Source: Polyangiaceae bacterium
GTDB lineage: Bacteria > Myxococcota_A > Polyangia > Polyangiales > Polyangiaceae
DNA length: 34,335 bases
Assembly (NCBI GenBank): GCA_016929495.1
Contig: JAFGIS010000273.1
Span: 1-34,335 of the forward strand
Direction: 5' to 3'
This document shows positions 25,951 to 33,593 of the stretch, piece after piece. Made by a program: the position numbers and the translations under genes. Numbering within the stretch: the stretch's first letter is position 1; the number at the start of each line of letters is the position of its first letter. The notes under the pieces are model-generated. The model did no database searches, was not told the origin of the DNA, and worked only from the letters and a program-made list of their open reading frames with translations.

Positions 25951-27501
25951 TCAGCCGTGGATGTAGACGACCGTTCCCCGCTCCTTGTTCAACACGGAAT
26001 GCCAATCGTTGGGTACGGGAGGATCGGTCCACTCGAAGAGCCATGCGCTGTCGACGGGCGACAGATTGATGCAGCCGTGGCTGCGCATCTTGCCGAACTC
26101 GTCGTGCCAGTAGGTGCCGTGCAGAGCGAAGCCTTTGTGGAAGTACTGCACGAAGGGAACGTCCTGCAGGTTGAAGGAATCGCTCTTGTCGTCCTCGGCG
26201 TCCATGGTCGCGGCGACGTGCTTCGAATAGACCATGAACGAGCCCCTCACCGTGGCGAAGTCCTTCTCCGGATCTCCCATGCCGCCCCGGCCCGTGCTGA
26301 CCAGGGTCGCGTACACGGGCTTGTCGCCAACGTAGGCGACGAGGGTCTGCTGACGAATCGACACGTCGACCCACTTGCGGCTGCCCGTCGCGAAGCTCGG
26401 ATAGCCGTTGCGCGGACGCACGATCCGTGTCCGCTGTTCCTGAAGCCAGTAGCCGTCGCGCGTCTCCCAGAAGCCCCCCGGGCGGCGCTGTCCGGTCAGC
26501 TTCACGGGCTCGCGGTGAGAGTAGCTACCCTCGGCGCAGAGCTCACCGCGGGCTCCCACGCGGTAGCGCGGGGCGACCTGGTTCTCTATGAACGCCACCG
26601 GGAGCGTCTCACCTGGGCCGAGCTCGGTGCCATGGAACTCGCTCGGGCGAACCAGTCTCGTCTCGTCGAGCCCCACCAGGTCGAGCTCCGTCGTGAGCCC
26701 CCAGACTCGGTCGAGCCACTCGAAGACCCGCACGATGGCGAACCCACTGTCACTCGCCGCCTGACCCGCCGTCACGGCATTGTGCAGACGCAAGAACGTC
26801 CCGTACGGCTTGGCGAGCTCCTCCCCCGAGGCAAGGAAATCCGGCGGGGACCCGATTTCCCCGAGCAGCTTGTCGAGGCCCAGCGTGGTCACGCGCTGGC
26901 GCCAGACCAGGACCTTCCGCCTGATATCGGGTCCTTCCTCCGCGACCAGTTGCGGCTCGGTGGGTAGTTTGAAGTAGTAGGCCGGCAAGTTGTCGCCCGC
27001 AATCGCGTACAGGTAGGGCAACCCCCGACCACGCGTAGGCCTCACTGCGGACTGGACCACGGCCGGTGCCGTGAGGTCGAGTGTGGCGCCCTTGCCTACG
27101 CACACGAAGCCGCGAGGATTGATCCGGTACCAACCCTGCGCACAGCCCTCGTTGCGGATCGCAGGGCCGCGGGCGTCGACGATGGCGCCGGCCCGCAGGT
27201 AGCCGTAGCGCGTACGCATCGGACCCGTGTCCGTGTAGATCCAGGTCCGCCACGCGATGCTGGCCAGCTTGATGCCCGTGGCCTCGAACGGGAGGCTGTC
27301 GGCAACCGACCCGATTGGGATCGCAGGGCGCTCGACGCGCTCGGGTTGGTCGCTGCCAGGGTCGGCGCCATTGCCGGTTGGCCGTGCGCGGCTCGTGAGC
27401 GGCCTTGCACCAGGGTCGGTGGCGCCCGGCGGATCATGCCGCTGCCAGCAGCCAACGAGCGCGGCGGATAGGGCCGGGATGAGCCGGATGCAGGGTCTCA
27501 T
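25951..27501 (-). CDS. L,D-transpeptidase lipoprotein (YkuD domain)
   Basis: A 516-residue exported enzyme that forms peptidoglycan 3-3 cross-links or attaches proteins to the wall. The ATG at 27501 gives a signal peptide ending in the lipobox ALVGC; a longer frame to 27678 has no signal. After a ~330-residue N-terminal region of unknown fold, the YkuD catalytic domain fills about 370-515: VDVSIRQQTLVAYVGDKPVY, LHGTYWHDEFG with His, and SHGCINLS with the catalytic Cys. The large N-terminal part is unusual for the family. It ends 36 bp from the convergent membrane protein gene and is divergent from the Nudix gene. Confidence 0.92.
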   Translation of the reverse strand: MRPCIRLIPALSAALVGCWQRHDPPGATDPGARPLTSRARPTGNGADPGSDQPERVERPAIPIGSVADSLPFEATGIKLASIAWRTWIYTDTGPMRTRYGYLRAGAIVDARGPAIRNEGCAQGWYRINPRGFVCVGKGATLDLTAPAVVQSAVRPTRGRGLPYLYAIAGDNLPAYYFKLPTEPQLVAEEGPDIRRKVLVWRQRVTTLGLDKLLGEIGSPPDFLASGEELAKPYGTFLRLHNAVTAGQAASDSGFAIVRVFEWLDRVWGLTTELDLVGLDETRLVRPSEFHGTELGPGETLPVAFIENQVAPRYRVGARGELCAEGSYSHREPVKLTGQRRPGGFWETRDGYWLQEQRTRIVRPRNGYPSFATGSRKWVDVSIRQQTLVAYVGDKPVYATLVSTGRGGMGDPEKDFATVRGSFMVYSKHVAATMDAEDDKSDSFNLQDVPFVQYFHKGFALHGTYWHDEFGKMRSHGCINLSPVDSAWLFEWTDPPVPNDWHSVLNKERGTVVYIHG

Positions 27502-27665
27502 GACAGGACGACCGTCCGCCCGATACCACACCCGGAGCTCGCTTCGATACCTGCGACCCGTGAGCTCGACGAACGAGCGAGCTGCCAGCGTGGCGGCATC
27601 GACAAAACGGCCGTCCGTGCGAGAGCCACAGTGACGGGAGCTGGGCAAGCACCGAGCTCGCGGGC

Positions 27666-28142
27666 ATGCTGCCCACAATGAGGATCCCGGCAGGTGTCTG
27701 GCACCTGGTCAAAGAAGCGGCGCGCCATCTTCTGCGTCGGCCCGTGGTGGGGGTCGTGGCAGCGGCGCGGTGTTCCGACGGCCGGTGGCTGCTCGTGCAA
27801 CGCTCGGACACTGGACAGTGGGCAATGCCCGGCGGCACCGTCGAGTGGGGCGAGACGCTCCAGCAGGCGATTGTACGCGAGCTGCGGGAGGAAGCCGGCG
27901 TCGAGCAGGTCCGCTTGGAGGATCTGGCCGGCGTGTACTCGGATCCGGGTCGAGATATGCGTTTCCACGCGGTGACTGTCGTGGTTCATGCGACGGTCGA
28001 GCCCCCTACTCGAGGACCGGCCAATTCGGTCGAGATCGGCGCCGTTCGGTTGTTTGCGGAGGATGAACTGCCTTCGACCCTGTCCCACGGCATGACGGTC
28101 ATGCTCTCGGATGCCCGGGCTCGTCGCCTGACCTGGGAGTGA
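27666..28142 (+). CDS. Nudix hydrolase
   Basis: 158 residues. The Nudix box G-x5-E-x7-REUxEExGU is intact: GGTVEWGETLQQAIVRELREEAGV (about 57-79 within this frame), with the metal-binding REEAG. The upstream sheet has VVGVVAAARCSDGRWLLVQR. Such enzymes hydrolyse nucleoside diphosphates linked to another group; the substrate cannot be told. Two starts are possible (27666 and 27678); no clear Shine-Dalgarno favours either. It is divergent from the L,D-transpeptidase (~165 bp between). Confidence 0.92.
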   Translation: MLPTMRIPAGVWHLVKEAARHLLRRPVVGVVAAARCSDGRWLLVQRSDTGQWAMPGGTVEWGETLQQAIVRELREEAGVEQVRLEDLAGVYSDPGRDMRFHAVTVVVHATVEPPTRGPANSVEIGAVRLFAEDELPSTLSHGMTVMLSDARARRLTWE

Positions 28143-28344
28143 CCGTGCCGCGCAGAAAAACCCAGACGTGAGCTGCCAGAGCGGCAAGACCTTGAGGCCG
28201 CCACGAATAAGGTGTCACATTGGGCGAACCATGCCCATGTCCCATGCCCCCAACGAGTCAGCGCGCGAACCAAGTGGCCGTCGACCCACCAGCCGTTTCG
28301 TTGCGGCCCATGCTTCTCCTTCGACCCACAGGATCGGCCAACGC

Positions 28345-29604
28345 ATGACGTGCGGCGCCGTCTTCGCCTGGCGCCTGCTCTGCCTGTGCCTGTGCGTGGG
28401 CGCCCTCGGAGGTTGTCAACTACTGATGGGGGGCCTCGACGTGAAGGGGGTCGCGACCGCCGCCAACGTGCCGAGCAACGTGGCGGTATACCTTTCCGTC
28501 TCCCAGGACAACGAGCCCACGACCGGCCTGACGGCTGCCGACTTCACGATTGCCGAAGACGGGATGCCGCTCGACCCGAGTACGACCAAACAGACCCTGC
28601 TCGTTCGCGACAGGGTGGCCGAGCACCGGACGCTGCTACTGGTCGACGTGAGCGCGTTGTCGAACGAGGCGACGCGTCAGAAGCTGTCGCGGGCGGTTGC
28701 GGGCTTCGTTGCGGCCGTGCGCAAGACGCAACCGGTGACTGTGTATCTGTTCGATGGGCGATCCACCATCCACCGTCTGGGCGATTTTCCCGTCAGCGCC
28801 GAGTCCTTCGAGACGCCTCCGGAGATCGCCGCTCTCGACGCGGGTTCGCGTCGCGATCCCTCGCGAAACCTCAACGGCGCCCTGCTCAGTGCGGTGGACA
28901 AGCTGACGGGCCTGCTGTCATCGTCCCCGAAGCCTATCCGGATCGGGTCGTTGGCGTTCTTCACCTGGGGGCCAGACCTGGCCGGTCGAGTTCCGCAATC
29001 GGACGTGCTCGATGCTCTCGAGGCAGGTGGCTACCACGTGTTCGGCATCGGGGTAGAGGGTGACAACGCGCCCCAGCTCGAGCGTTTCGCGACGTCCGGC
29101 GTCTCGATGGCGCCGTCGCCGGACACCATCGGCGTCGCCTTCGAGGAGGCCGCCTCCAAACTCACCCGGGTCTTCAATCAGTACTATCTCTTGTCGTACT
29201 GCTCGCCGGCACGCTCCGGCATCCGTCGTCTACGTGTCGAGGTGAGGGCCACAGCGGCCGATGGCGACGAGTCGACCGGCAAGTGGGAGTCCGAGTTCGA
29301 GTCGACGGGTTTCGGCGCGGGTTGCGATCCAACGGACACTCCACGCTTCATCGCGCAGCCCGGCTCAGCGATCCCAGCCCCGATCCCACCGCCAGAGCCG
29401 AGCCCGCCACCAACCCCGGCGCCCGAACCCGACGCGAACGAACAGCCGGCGCCGGCCACGCCTCCCGCTGCAGCCAAGTCGACCAAGCCTCCGCCCCCAC
29501 GCGACAGGGCAGCGCCGTCATCCGTCCCGGCTTCTGGAGCGAGCAAGACGCAAGACACGGTCGTGCCGCCCCCGGAAGCCGGCGGCTACGCCCCGGTGGA
29601 CTAG
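28345..29604 (+). CDS. VWA-like domain lipoprotein with Pro-rich tail
   Basis: 419 residues from the ATG at 28345. Signal peptide LLCLCLCVGALGGC with lipobox LGGC. A beta-rich domain (about 20-75, VPSNVAVYLSVSQDN, FTIAEDGMPL) leads into a von Willebrand factor A-like fold (about 90-300): LLVDVSALSNEA, then VTVYLFDG and GYHVFGIGVEGD. The metal-site motif DxSxS reads DVSAL, so it is incomplete. The end is a Pro/Ala-rich tail (about 335-419), likely spanning the cell wall or surface. The layout resembles VWFA-related proteins of myxobacteria and acidobacteria. The frame extends upstream to 28168 but only the 28345 start gives a signal peptide. Confidence 0.85.
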   Translation: MTCGAVFAWRLLCLCLCVGALGGCQLLMGGLDVKGVATAANVPSNVAVYLSVSQDNEPTTGLTAADFTIAEDGMPLDPSTTKQTLLVRDRVAEHRTLLLVDVSALSNEATRQKLSRAVAGFVAAVRKTQPVTVYLFDGRSTIHRLGDFPVSAESFETPPEIAALDAGSRRDPSRNLNGALLSAVDKLTGLLSSSPKPIRIGSLAFFTWGPDLAGRVPQSDVLDALEAGGYHVFGIGVEGDNAPQLERFATSGVSMAPSPDTIGVAFEEAASKLTRVFNQYYLLSYCSPARSGIRRLRVEVRATAADGDESTGKWESEFESTGFGAGCDPTDTPRFIAQPGSAIPAPIPPPEPSPPPTPAPEPDANEQPAPATPPAAAKSTKPPPPRDRAAPSSVPASGASKTQDTVVPPPEAGGYAPVD

Positions 29605-29663
29605 CCCAGCTTCCACAGTCTGGCCGACGAGGCGATGGAGCATGCCAGGGGCGGCCGAAGAGC

Positions 29664-30077
29664 GTGTCCCGACAACCCAAGACGATCCCCCCTGACCCTG
29701 CCCGCGAGGAGCCAAGCGCCGTCGCGCGCCTGCATCGCATTGTCTTGCTCGAAGAGGAGCGGGTAGCGGACAGAGGTAGGAGCAGCACGCGGTGGTTCGT
29801 GAACACCCGCCGGGGCTGGCAGCGCCCCGGGGCCATCGCTGCAGGCGCGGCTGTCCTCGAACCGTCGGCTGCTCGGACTGTCTGGTCACGCCGCTGGGAG
29901 CTCGCGCTCGCCGAGGGCACGCTGCTGATGCGTTGCGATACGCGACCGGCAGAGCATGAACGCCGAGAGCCGCTCGAGCTGCTGCTCGGTCGCTACGGGT
30001 CGCAGGAGCAGCTCGTGCGGCGCTACTACCGCGTGTGCCGCAGCGGCAGACTCGCGCGGGAGGGAGGTCGGAGCTGA
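29664..30077 (+). CDS. small basic protein, unknown function
   Basis: 137 residues from a GTG at 29664 (MSRQPKTIPP). The product is Arg-rich but has a plausible, non-repetitive composition: LHRIVLLEEERVADRGRSSTRW, then ELALAEGTLLMRC, LLLGRYGSQEQLVRRYYRV. No known domain is recognised. Its last 52 bases overlap the 3' end of the convergent HTH gene. A stem-loop starts 3 nt after the stop, which favours a real gene. The start is uncertain because no good Shine-Dalgarno is seen; the frame also runs upstream within the VWA gene. Confidence 0.55.
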   Translation: MSRQPKTIPPDPAREEPSAVARLHRIVLLEEERVADRGRSSTRWFVNTRRGWQRPGAIAAGAAVLEPSAARTVWSRRWELALAEGTLLMRCDTRPAEHERREPLELLLGRYGSQEQLVRRYYRVCRSGRLAREGGRS

Positions 30078-30709
30078 TTCCCCGCGCGCCGGAGCTTCGG
30101 CGCGGGGACCGAACCTACCAGCTCGGCCGGGCGGGGGCCGGCCCCGGTCAGCCACAGCACCGTGCGTACCAGCGATTGCTCATCGGCGACGGCCGCGTCG
30201 CCGCCGAGCCGGACGAAGCGTTCTCGCATCGAGGCACTCTCGCTCAGACCTACGGCCACGACGCCTCGAGTGAGGGCGTCTTCGTGTAGCGCACGCACGA
30301 AGTCGTCGAGCACCGGGTGAGAGCCAGGACCGAGCCCGACCACCAAGATTTCGTAGTTGCCGGCCGCCACCTGAAGCAAGGCCTGGAAGGGATTGGTCAG
30401 GTGCTCGATCATGAGATGATCCGCGCCGAGCTTGGCGGCCAGCGGCGCGCCGCGCAGGCCGACCTGGCCGACGATGGCCACTCGGGCCGTGGCGTGCGTC
30501 AACTCGCCGGGTACGGCACGACCGGCGTCACGCAGGAATCTCACGACCTCGGCCCTGTAGAAGCGCCGATGTCCGCCCGCAGTGCGACGTCCCGCGAGGA
30601 ACCCGCGTCGGACCCAGTTGTGGATCGTCTTGAGATCCACGGACAACCAGCGAGCCATATCGCCCGCGGTGATGGAACAAGCCGTGTCCCGCACACCTTC
30701 GACCGCCAT
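30026..30709 (-). CDS. HTH regulator with receiver-like domain lacking the phospho-Asp
   Basis: 227 residues. The N-terminus is a MerR/BldC-type winged helix (about 12-62: ITAGDMARWLSVDLKTIHNW, RRGFLAGRRTAGGHRRFYRA). A Rossmann-like domain follows (about 73-190: ARVAIVGQVG, YEILVVGLGPGSHPVLDDF). Its layout suits a response-regulator receiver, but the strand that should carry the phospho-acceptor Asp reads VVGLGPG, so it is probably a pseudo-receiver or another ligand-binding fold. The C-terminal ~40 residues are basic and disordered-looking. It is divergent from the REC-EAL/FHA-GGDEF pair, and a 20-bp palindrome lies between, so it may regulate those genes. Confidence 0.85.
   Translation of the reverse strand: MAVEGVRDTACSITAGDMARWLSVDLKTIHNWVRRGFLAGRRTAGGHRRFYRAEVVRFLRDAGRAVPGELTHATARVAIVGQVGLRGAPLAAKLGADHLMIEHLTNPFQALLQVAAGNYEILVVGLGPGSHPVLDDFVRALHEDALTRGVVAVGLSESASMRERFVRLGGDAAVADEQSLVRTVLWLTGAGPRPAELVGSVPAPKLRRAGNQLRPPSRASLPLRHTR
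30080..30107 (+). terminator. GC-rich stem-loop after the small basic protein gene
   Basis: CCCCGC...GCCG (from 30080) pairs with CGGC...GCGGGG (to 30107): 10 bp with a 2-nt bulge and loop GAGCTT. It begins 3 nt after the TGA of the plus-strand gene and lies inside the 3' end of the HTH gene. There is no U-run, so efficiency is uncertain. Confidence 0.45.
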
Positions 30710-30726
30710 GTCGGAGACGGATTGTT

Positions 30727-30780
30727 GCGGATCCCTTGTCGGTCCGCATCACCCCTAGGGGTGATGGGTGCACGATCCGC
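30727..30780. promoter_or_regulatory. nested palindrome in the divergent gap (possible operator)
   Basis: CATCACCCCTAGGGGTGATG (30747-30766) is a perfect 20-bp palindrome. It is flanked by an outer inverted repeat, GCGGATC (30727-30733) and GATCCGC (30774-30780). It begins 38 bp from the HTH gene start and ~200 bp before the EAL gene, in a 273-bp divergent gap with no other gene. A dimeric HTH protein could bind it. The CCTAGG centre again holds CTAG, as in the hairpin repeats elsewhere, but no other part of those elements is present. Confidence 0.6.
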
Positions 30781-30982
30781 CCACGGAACGGCCCGCGGTA
30801 CGAGTCGGCCCGGACACGGGCTACAGCTCCGGGGGGGCTTGGCCGTTAGGCGATATGTGCCCCAAGATTCCGTAAGCGCGAGAGCCTCGGCGGACAGGGC
30901 TTTCGCCGCCCAGGCAGAACTGGGCTCCTCCGTGCGTGTTTCGTTGAGAACCGTCGAAAGCTCCGAGAACAGGCAGGCTCCG

Positions 30983-32152
30983 GTGTCATCCAGTCAGAAT
31001 CAGCCCCGCGTTCTGGTCGTCGACGACGACCCCGCCCTGCTACGCACGGTGAGCAGGATGCTCGGAAGGCGTGGCTACTGCGTGATGACGGCGCACAACG
31101 GGGAAGACGCCGTGGCTCTGGTCCACAAGGAGCAGTTCGACGCGATACTGAGCGACATTGCGATGCCGAACATGGATGGCATCGAGCTTCTGCGCAGGGT
31201 GCGCCAGCACGATCTGCTCGTGCCGGTCGTGATGATCACCGGCGACCCGACGATCGATACCGCCGTGCAGGCGCTGGAATACGGCGCGCTCCAGTATCTG
31301 ACCAAACCTGTCGCGAACGACGAGATCGCCAGTGTGCTCGACAAGGCGGTGCACCTTCACCGTGTGGCGCGAGTGAAGCAGCAGGCGATGGAGCTCCTGG
31401 GTACCGTCGGCGCGCGGGCCATCGACCGTGCGGGTCTGGAGGCGAGCCTTGCGCGCTGTCTGCAGACACTCTGGATCGCCTACCAGCCCATCGTGAACCT
31501 GGCCGAGCGACGTGTGCTCGGCTACGAGGCGTTGCTTCGCAGCAACGAGCCGACGCTACCGCATCCAGGAGCCGTCCTGGACGCAGCCGAGCGACTCGAT
31601 GCCCTCGACGTGCTCGGACGCTCGATCCGGCAGCGGGTCGCGCGCGACGCAGGCGACTCTCCGAAGGGCAGCCTGCTCTTCGTCAACCTGCATGTCCACG
31701 ACCTGCTGGACCCGCTTCTGTATTCGAGCGACGAAGAGCTGAGCCGGGTCGCGGACCGCGTCGTTCTGGAGATCACCGAACGCTCGTCGCTCGACGAAGT
31801 GAAAGATGCGAAGCGCCGGATCGCCTCGCTGCGCGAGATCGGATTCCGAATAGCCGTCGATGATCTCGGGGCAGGCTACGCGGGGCTCACGAGCTTCGCC
31901 CTGCTCGAGCCGGAGTTCGTGAAGCTCGATATGTCGCTCGTTCGCGACATCCAAACGAGCCCCACGCGCCAGAAGGTGGTTCGGTCCATGACCGCTCTGG
32001 CGCACGACATGGGGATGCGCGTGGTGGCCGAGGGTGTCGAGACCGTGGCCGAAGCCAACACACTCTCCGCGCTCGGCTGCCAGCTGTTGCAGGGATTCCT
32101 GTTTGCGAAACCGATGTGGCCCTTCCCGGAGCCTGTCTGGCCAGGCCCGTGA
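30983..32152 (+). CDS. response regulator with c-di-GMP phosphodiesterase (REC-EAL)
   Basis: 389 residues from the GTG at 30983 (MSSSQNQPRVLVVDDD); a GTG further upstream is possible. The receiver domain (about 8-125) has the acidic pair Asp14/Asp15, phospho-acceptor Asp58 (ILSDIAMP) and Lys108. The EAL domain (about 150-385) hydrolyses c-di-GMP. Catalytic motifs look complete: YEALLR (Glu182), LFVNLHVHDL, LEITERS, VDDLGAGYAGL, VKLDMSLV, VVAEGVETV. An active enzyme is expected. The histidine kinase partner is not in the window. The next gene, an FHA-GGDEF cyclase, starts 1 nt after the stop. Confidence 0.95.
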   Translation: MSSSQNQPRVLVVDDDPALLRTVSRMLGRRGYCVMTAHNGEDAVALVHKEQFDAILSDIAMPNMDGIELLRRVRQHDLLVPVVMITGDPTIDTAVQALEYGALQYLTKPVANDEIASVLDKAVHLHRVARVKQQAMELLGTVGARAIDRAGLEASLARCLQTLWIAYQPIVNLAERRVLGYEALLRSNEPTLPHPGAVLDAAERLDALDVLGRSIRQRVARDAGDSPKGSLLFVNLHVHDLLDPLLYSSDEELSRVADRVVLEITERSSLDEVKDAKRRIASLREIGFRIAVDDLGAGYAGLTSFALLEPEFVKLDMSLVRDIQTSPTRQKVVRSMTALAHDMGMRVVAEGVETVAEANTLSALGCQLLQGFLFAKPMWPFPEPVWPGP

Positions 32153-32153
32153 C

Positions 32154-33224
32154 ATGAGTACCGAACGGCTGCCTTTCATGTCGAGCACACAACCTCGCGA
32201 AGACCGGACCGCTCAGCTCCCGGAATCGCCCTCTGCCTATCGGTCGCCCGAGGTAGGCCCTCCGCGGTCCAAGAGGGCGGGCGCGCCGACGGTTCGGAGC
32301 AACGTTTGGCAGACCCATGTCGCGGAGTGGGACGACGAGGAGCCCGGAACGTCTCGTTCCACCGAAATTGGCGATCCACCCCCGTCCCTGTTGACCCAGG
32401 ATCAGGCCGTGCTGCTGAGGATGGAGGGGGCAGAAGCCGGCCGGGTGTACTCGCTGGGGGATGGCTGCTACGAACTGGGTCGTCTCGCCGAGAACGCCGT
32501 GGTCATCGACGACGCTGACGTGAGCCGACATCACGCCCGCATTTGGTGGCGCGACGGACGCCACGTCATCGAAGACAGGGGCTCTCGAAACGGTACGTAC
32601 GTACAGGGGCGGCTGGTCAAGGCCGCGGAGCTCAGCGGCGGGGAACTGATTCAGCTCGGGCCCCGAACGAGCCTACGCTACGAACGCATGGACCGCAGGC
32701 AGGAGGCTCTGCTCAAGCAGCTGTACGAGTCGAGCACACGCGATGGCCTCACCGGCGCCTACAACCGAAAGTTCTACAACGACCGGCTCGCGGCTGAAGT
32801 CGCTTTCGCGCGTCGTCACGGCACGCAGCTCGGCCTCATTCTGTTCGACATCGACCATTTCAAGAACGTCAACGATCGCTACGGTCACCCGGCGGGCGAT
32901 GTCGTTCTGCGGCAGCTTGCGGTCAGAGTGACTCAGCAGCTGCGGTCGGAGGACCTGTTCGCTCGGGTCGGCGGTGAGGAGTTCGCCGTGGTCCTGCGCG
33001 GCATCCCGCTGCACGGCTGCGTGCACTTGGCCGAGAGGCTCCGAGCCGTCGTGGAGGCGCAGCCGGTGCCGCTCGAGGGTCGGACGCTCCAGGTCACCAT
33101 CAGTCTGGGATGCGCAGTGCTCACAGGCGACAAGGTCTCCGCCACGGAGCTCACGAACATGACTGACGAACGGCTGTACGAGGCGAAACGTGGCGGCCGA
33201 AATCGAGTGGTGCCCGCGCCGTAG
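32154..33224 (+). CDS. FHA-GGDEF diguanylate cyclase
   Basis: 356 residues. The first ~80 are polar and Pro-rich. An FHA phosphothreonine-binding domain follows (about 85-178: YELGRLAENAVV, VSRHHARI, SRNGTYV). The GGDEF domain (about 190-352) makes c-di-GMP from two GTP. Its signature is GGEEF (273-277), with DIDHFKNVNDRYGH before it. The inhibitory I-site RSED (264-267) is at the standard spacing, so product feedback is likely. The ATG at 32154 is 1 nt after the REC-EAL stop, so translation is coupled. The pair couples a His-Asp-controlled phosphodiesterase to a cyclase controlled by Ser/Thr phosphorylation. Confidence 0.95.
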   Translation: MSTERLPFMSSTQPREDRTAQLPESPSAYRSPEVGPPRSKRAGAPTVRSNVWQTHVAEWDDEEPGTSRSTEIGDPPPSLLTQDQAVLLRMEGAEAGRVYSLGDGCYELGRLAENAVVIDDADVSRHHARIWWRDGRHVIEDRGSRNGTYVQGRLVKAAELSGGELIQLGPRTSLRYERMDRRQEALLKQLYESSTRDGLTGAYNRKFYNDRLAAEVAFARRHGTQLGLILFDIDHFKNVNDRYGHPAGDVVLRQLAVRVTQQLRSEDLFARVGGEEFAVVLRGIPLHGCVHLAERLRAVVEAQPVPLEGRTLQVTISLGCAVLTGDKVSATELTNMTDERLYEAKRGGRNRVVPAP

Positions 33225-33383
33225 TGCGAATCTGGGTCGCCGTCCGTGGATCAGGCTGCTCGGCCGAGGGTTCTCGTGCGGCGGCCGGCAGACAGCGCCT
33301 GCAGCATCTGCTAGAGCAGCGCTCGGTCGGCAGTTCCCGCGCGGATTGACGCCCGAGCCGTTTGGCATTCTGGAGGTTAGATC

Positions 33384-33590
33384 GTGGCCATGGACACCGA
33401 CACGCTGAAGGCAGAGCGCGACAGGCTCACGGCCGTGCTGCGAGAGGTCGAAGCAGGGCAGCGTCGCGTCGAGGCGGAACTGAAGACGCTGCGCCAGCGC
33501 GAGATCCAGACCAAGCGCGAAATCGAGGCATTGACCGTGCTCATCGAGGTCAACGAATCGAGAACACAAGAAGAGCGCGGTAGCGAGTGA
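33384..33590 (+). CDS. small coiled-coil protein
   Basis: 68 residues, almost entirely charged heptads (LKAERDRLTAVLREVEAG, RVEAELKTLRQREIQTKREI), predicted as one coiled coil. GGAGG (33372-33376) is 7 nt before the GTG at 33384, which decides the start; the ATG two codons later is too far (13 nt). It lies 160 bp after the FHA-GGDEF gene, perhaps with its own promoter. Function unknown; a dimerising accessory protein is a guess. It ends 3 bp from the convergent gene at the right edge. Confidence 0.78.
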   Translation: MAMDTDTLKAERDRLTAVLREVEAGQRRVEAELKTLRQREIQTKREIEALTVLIEVNESRTQEERGSE

Positions 33591-33593
33591 GGC

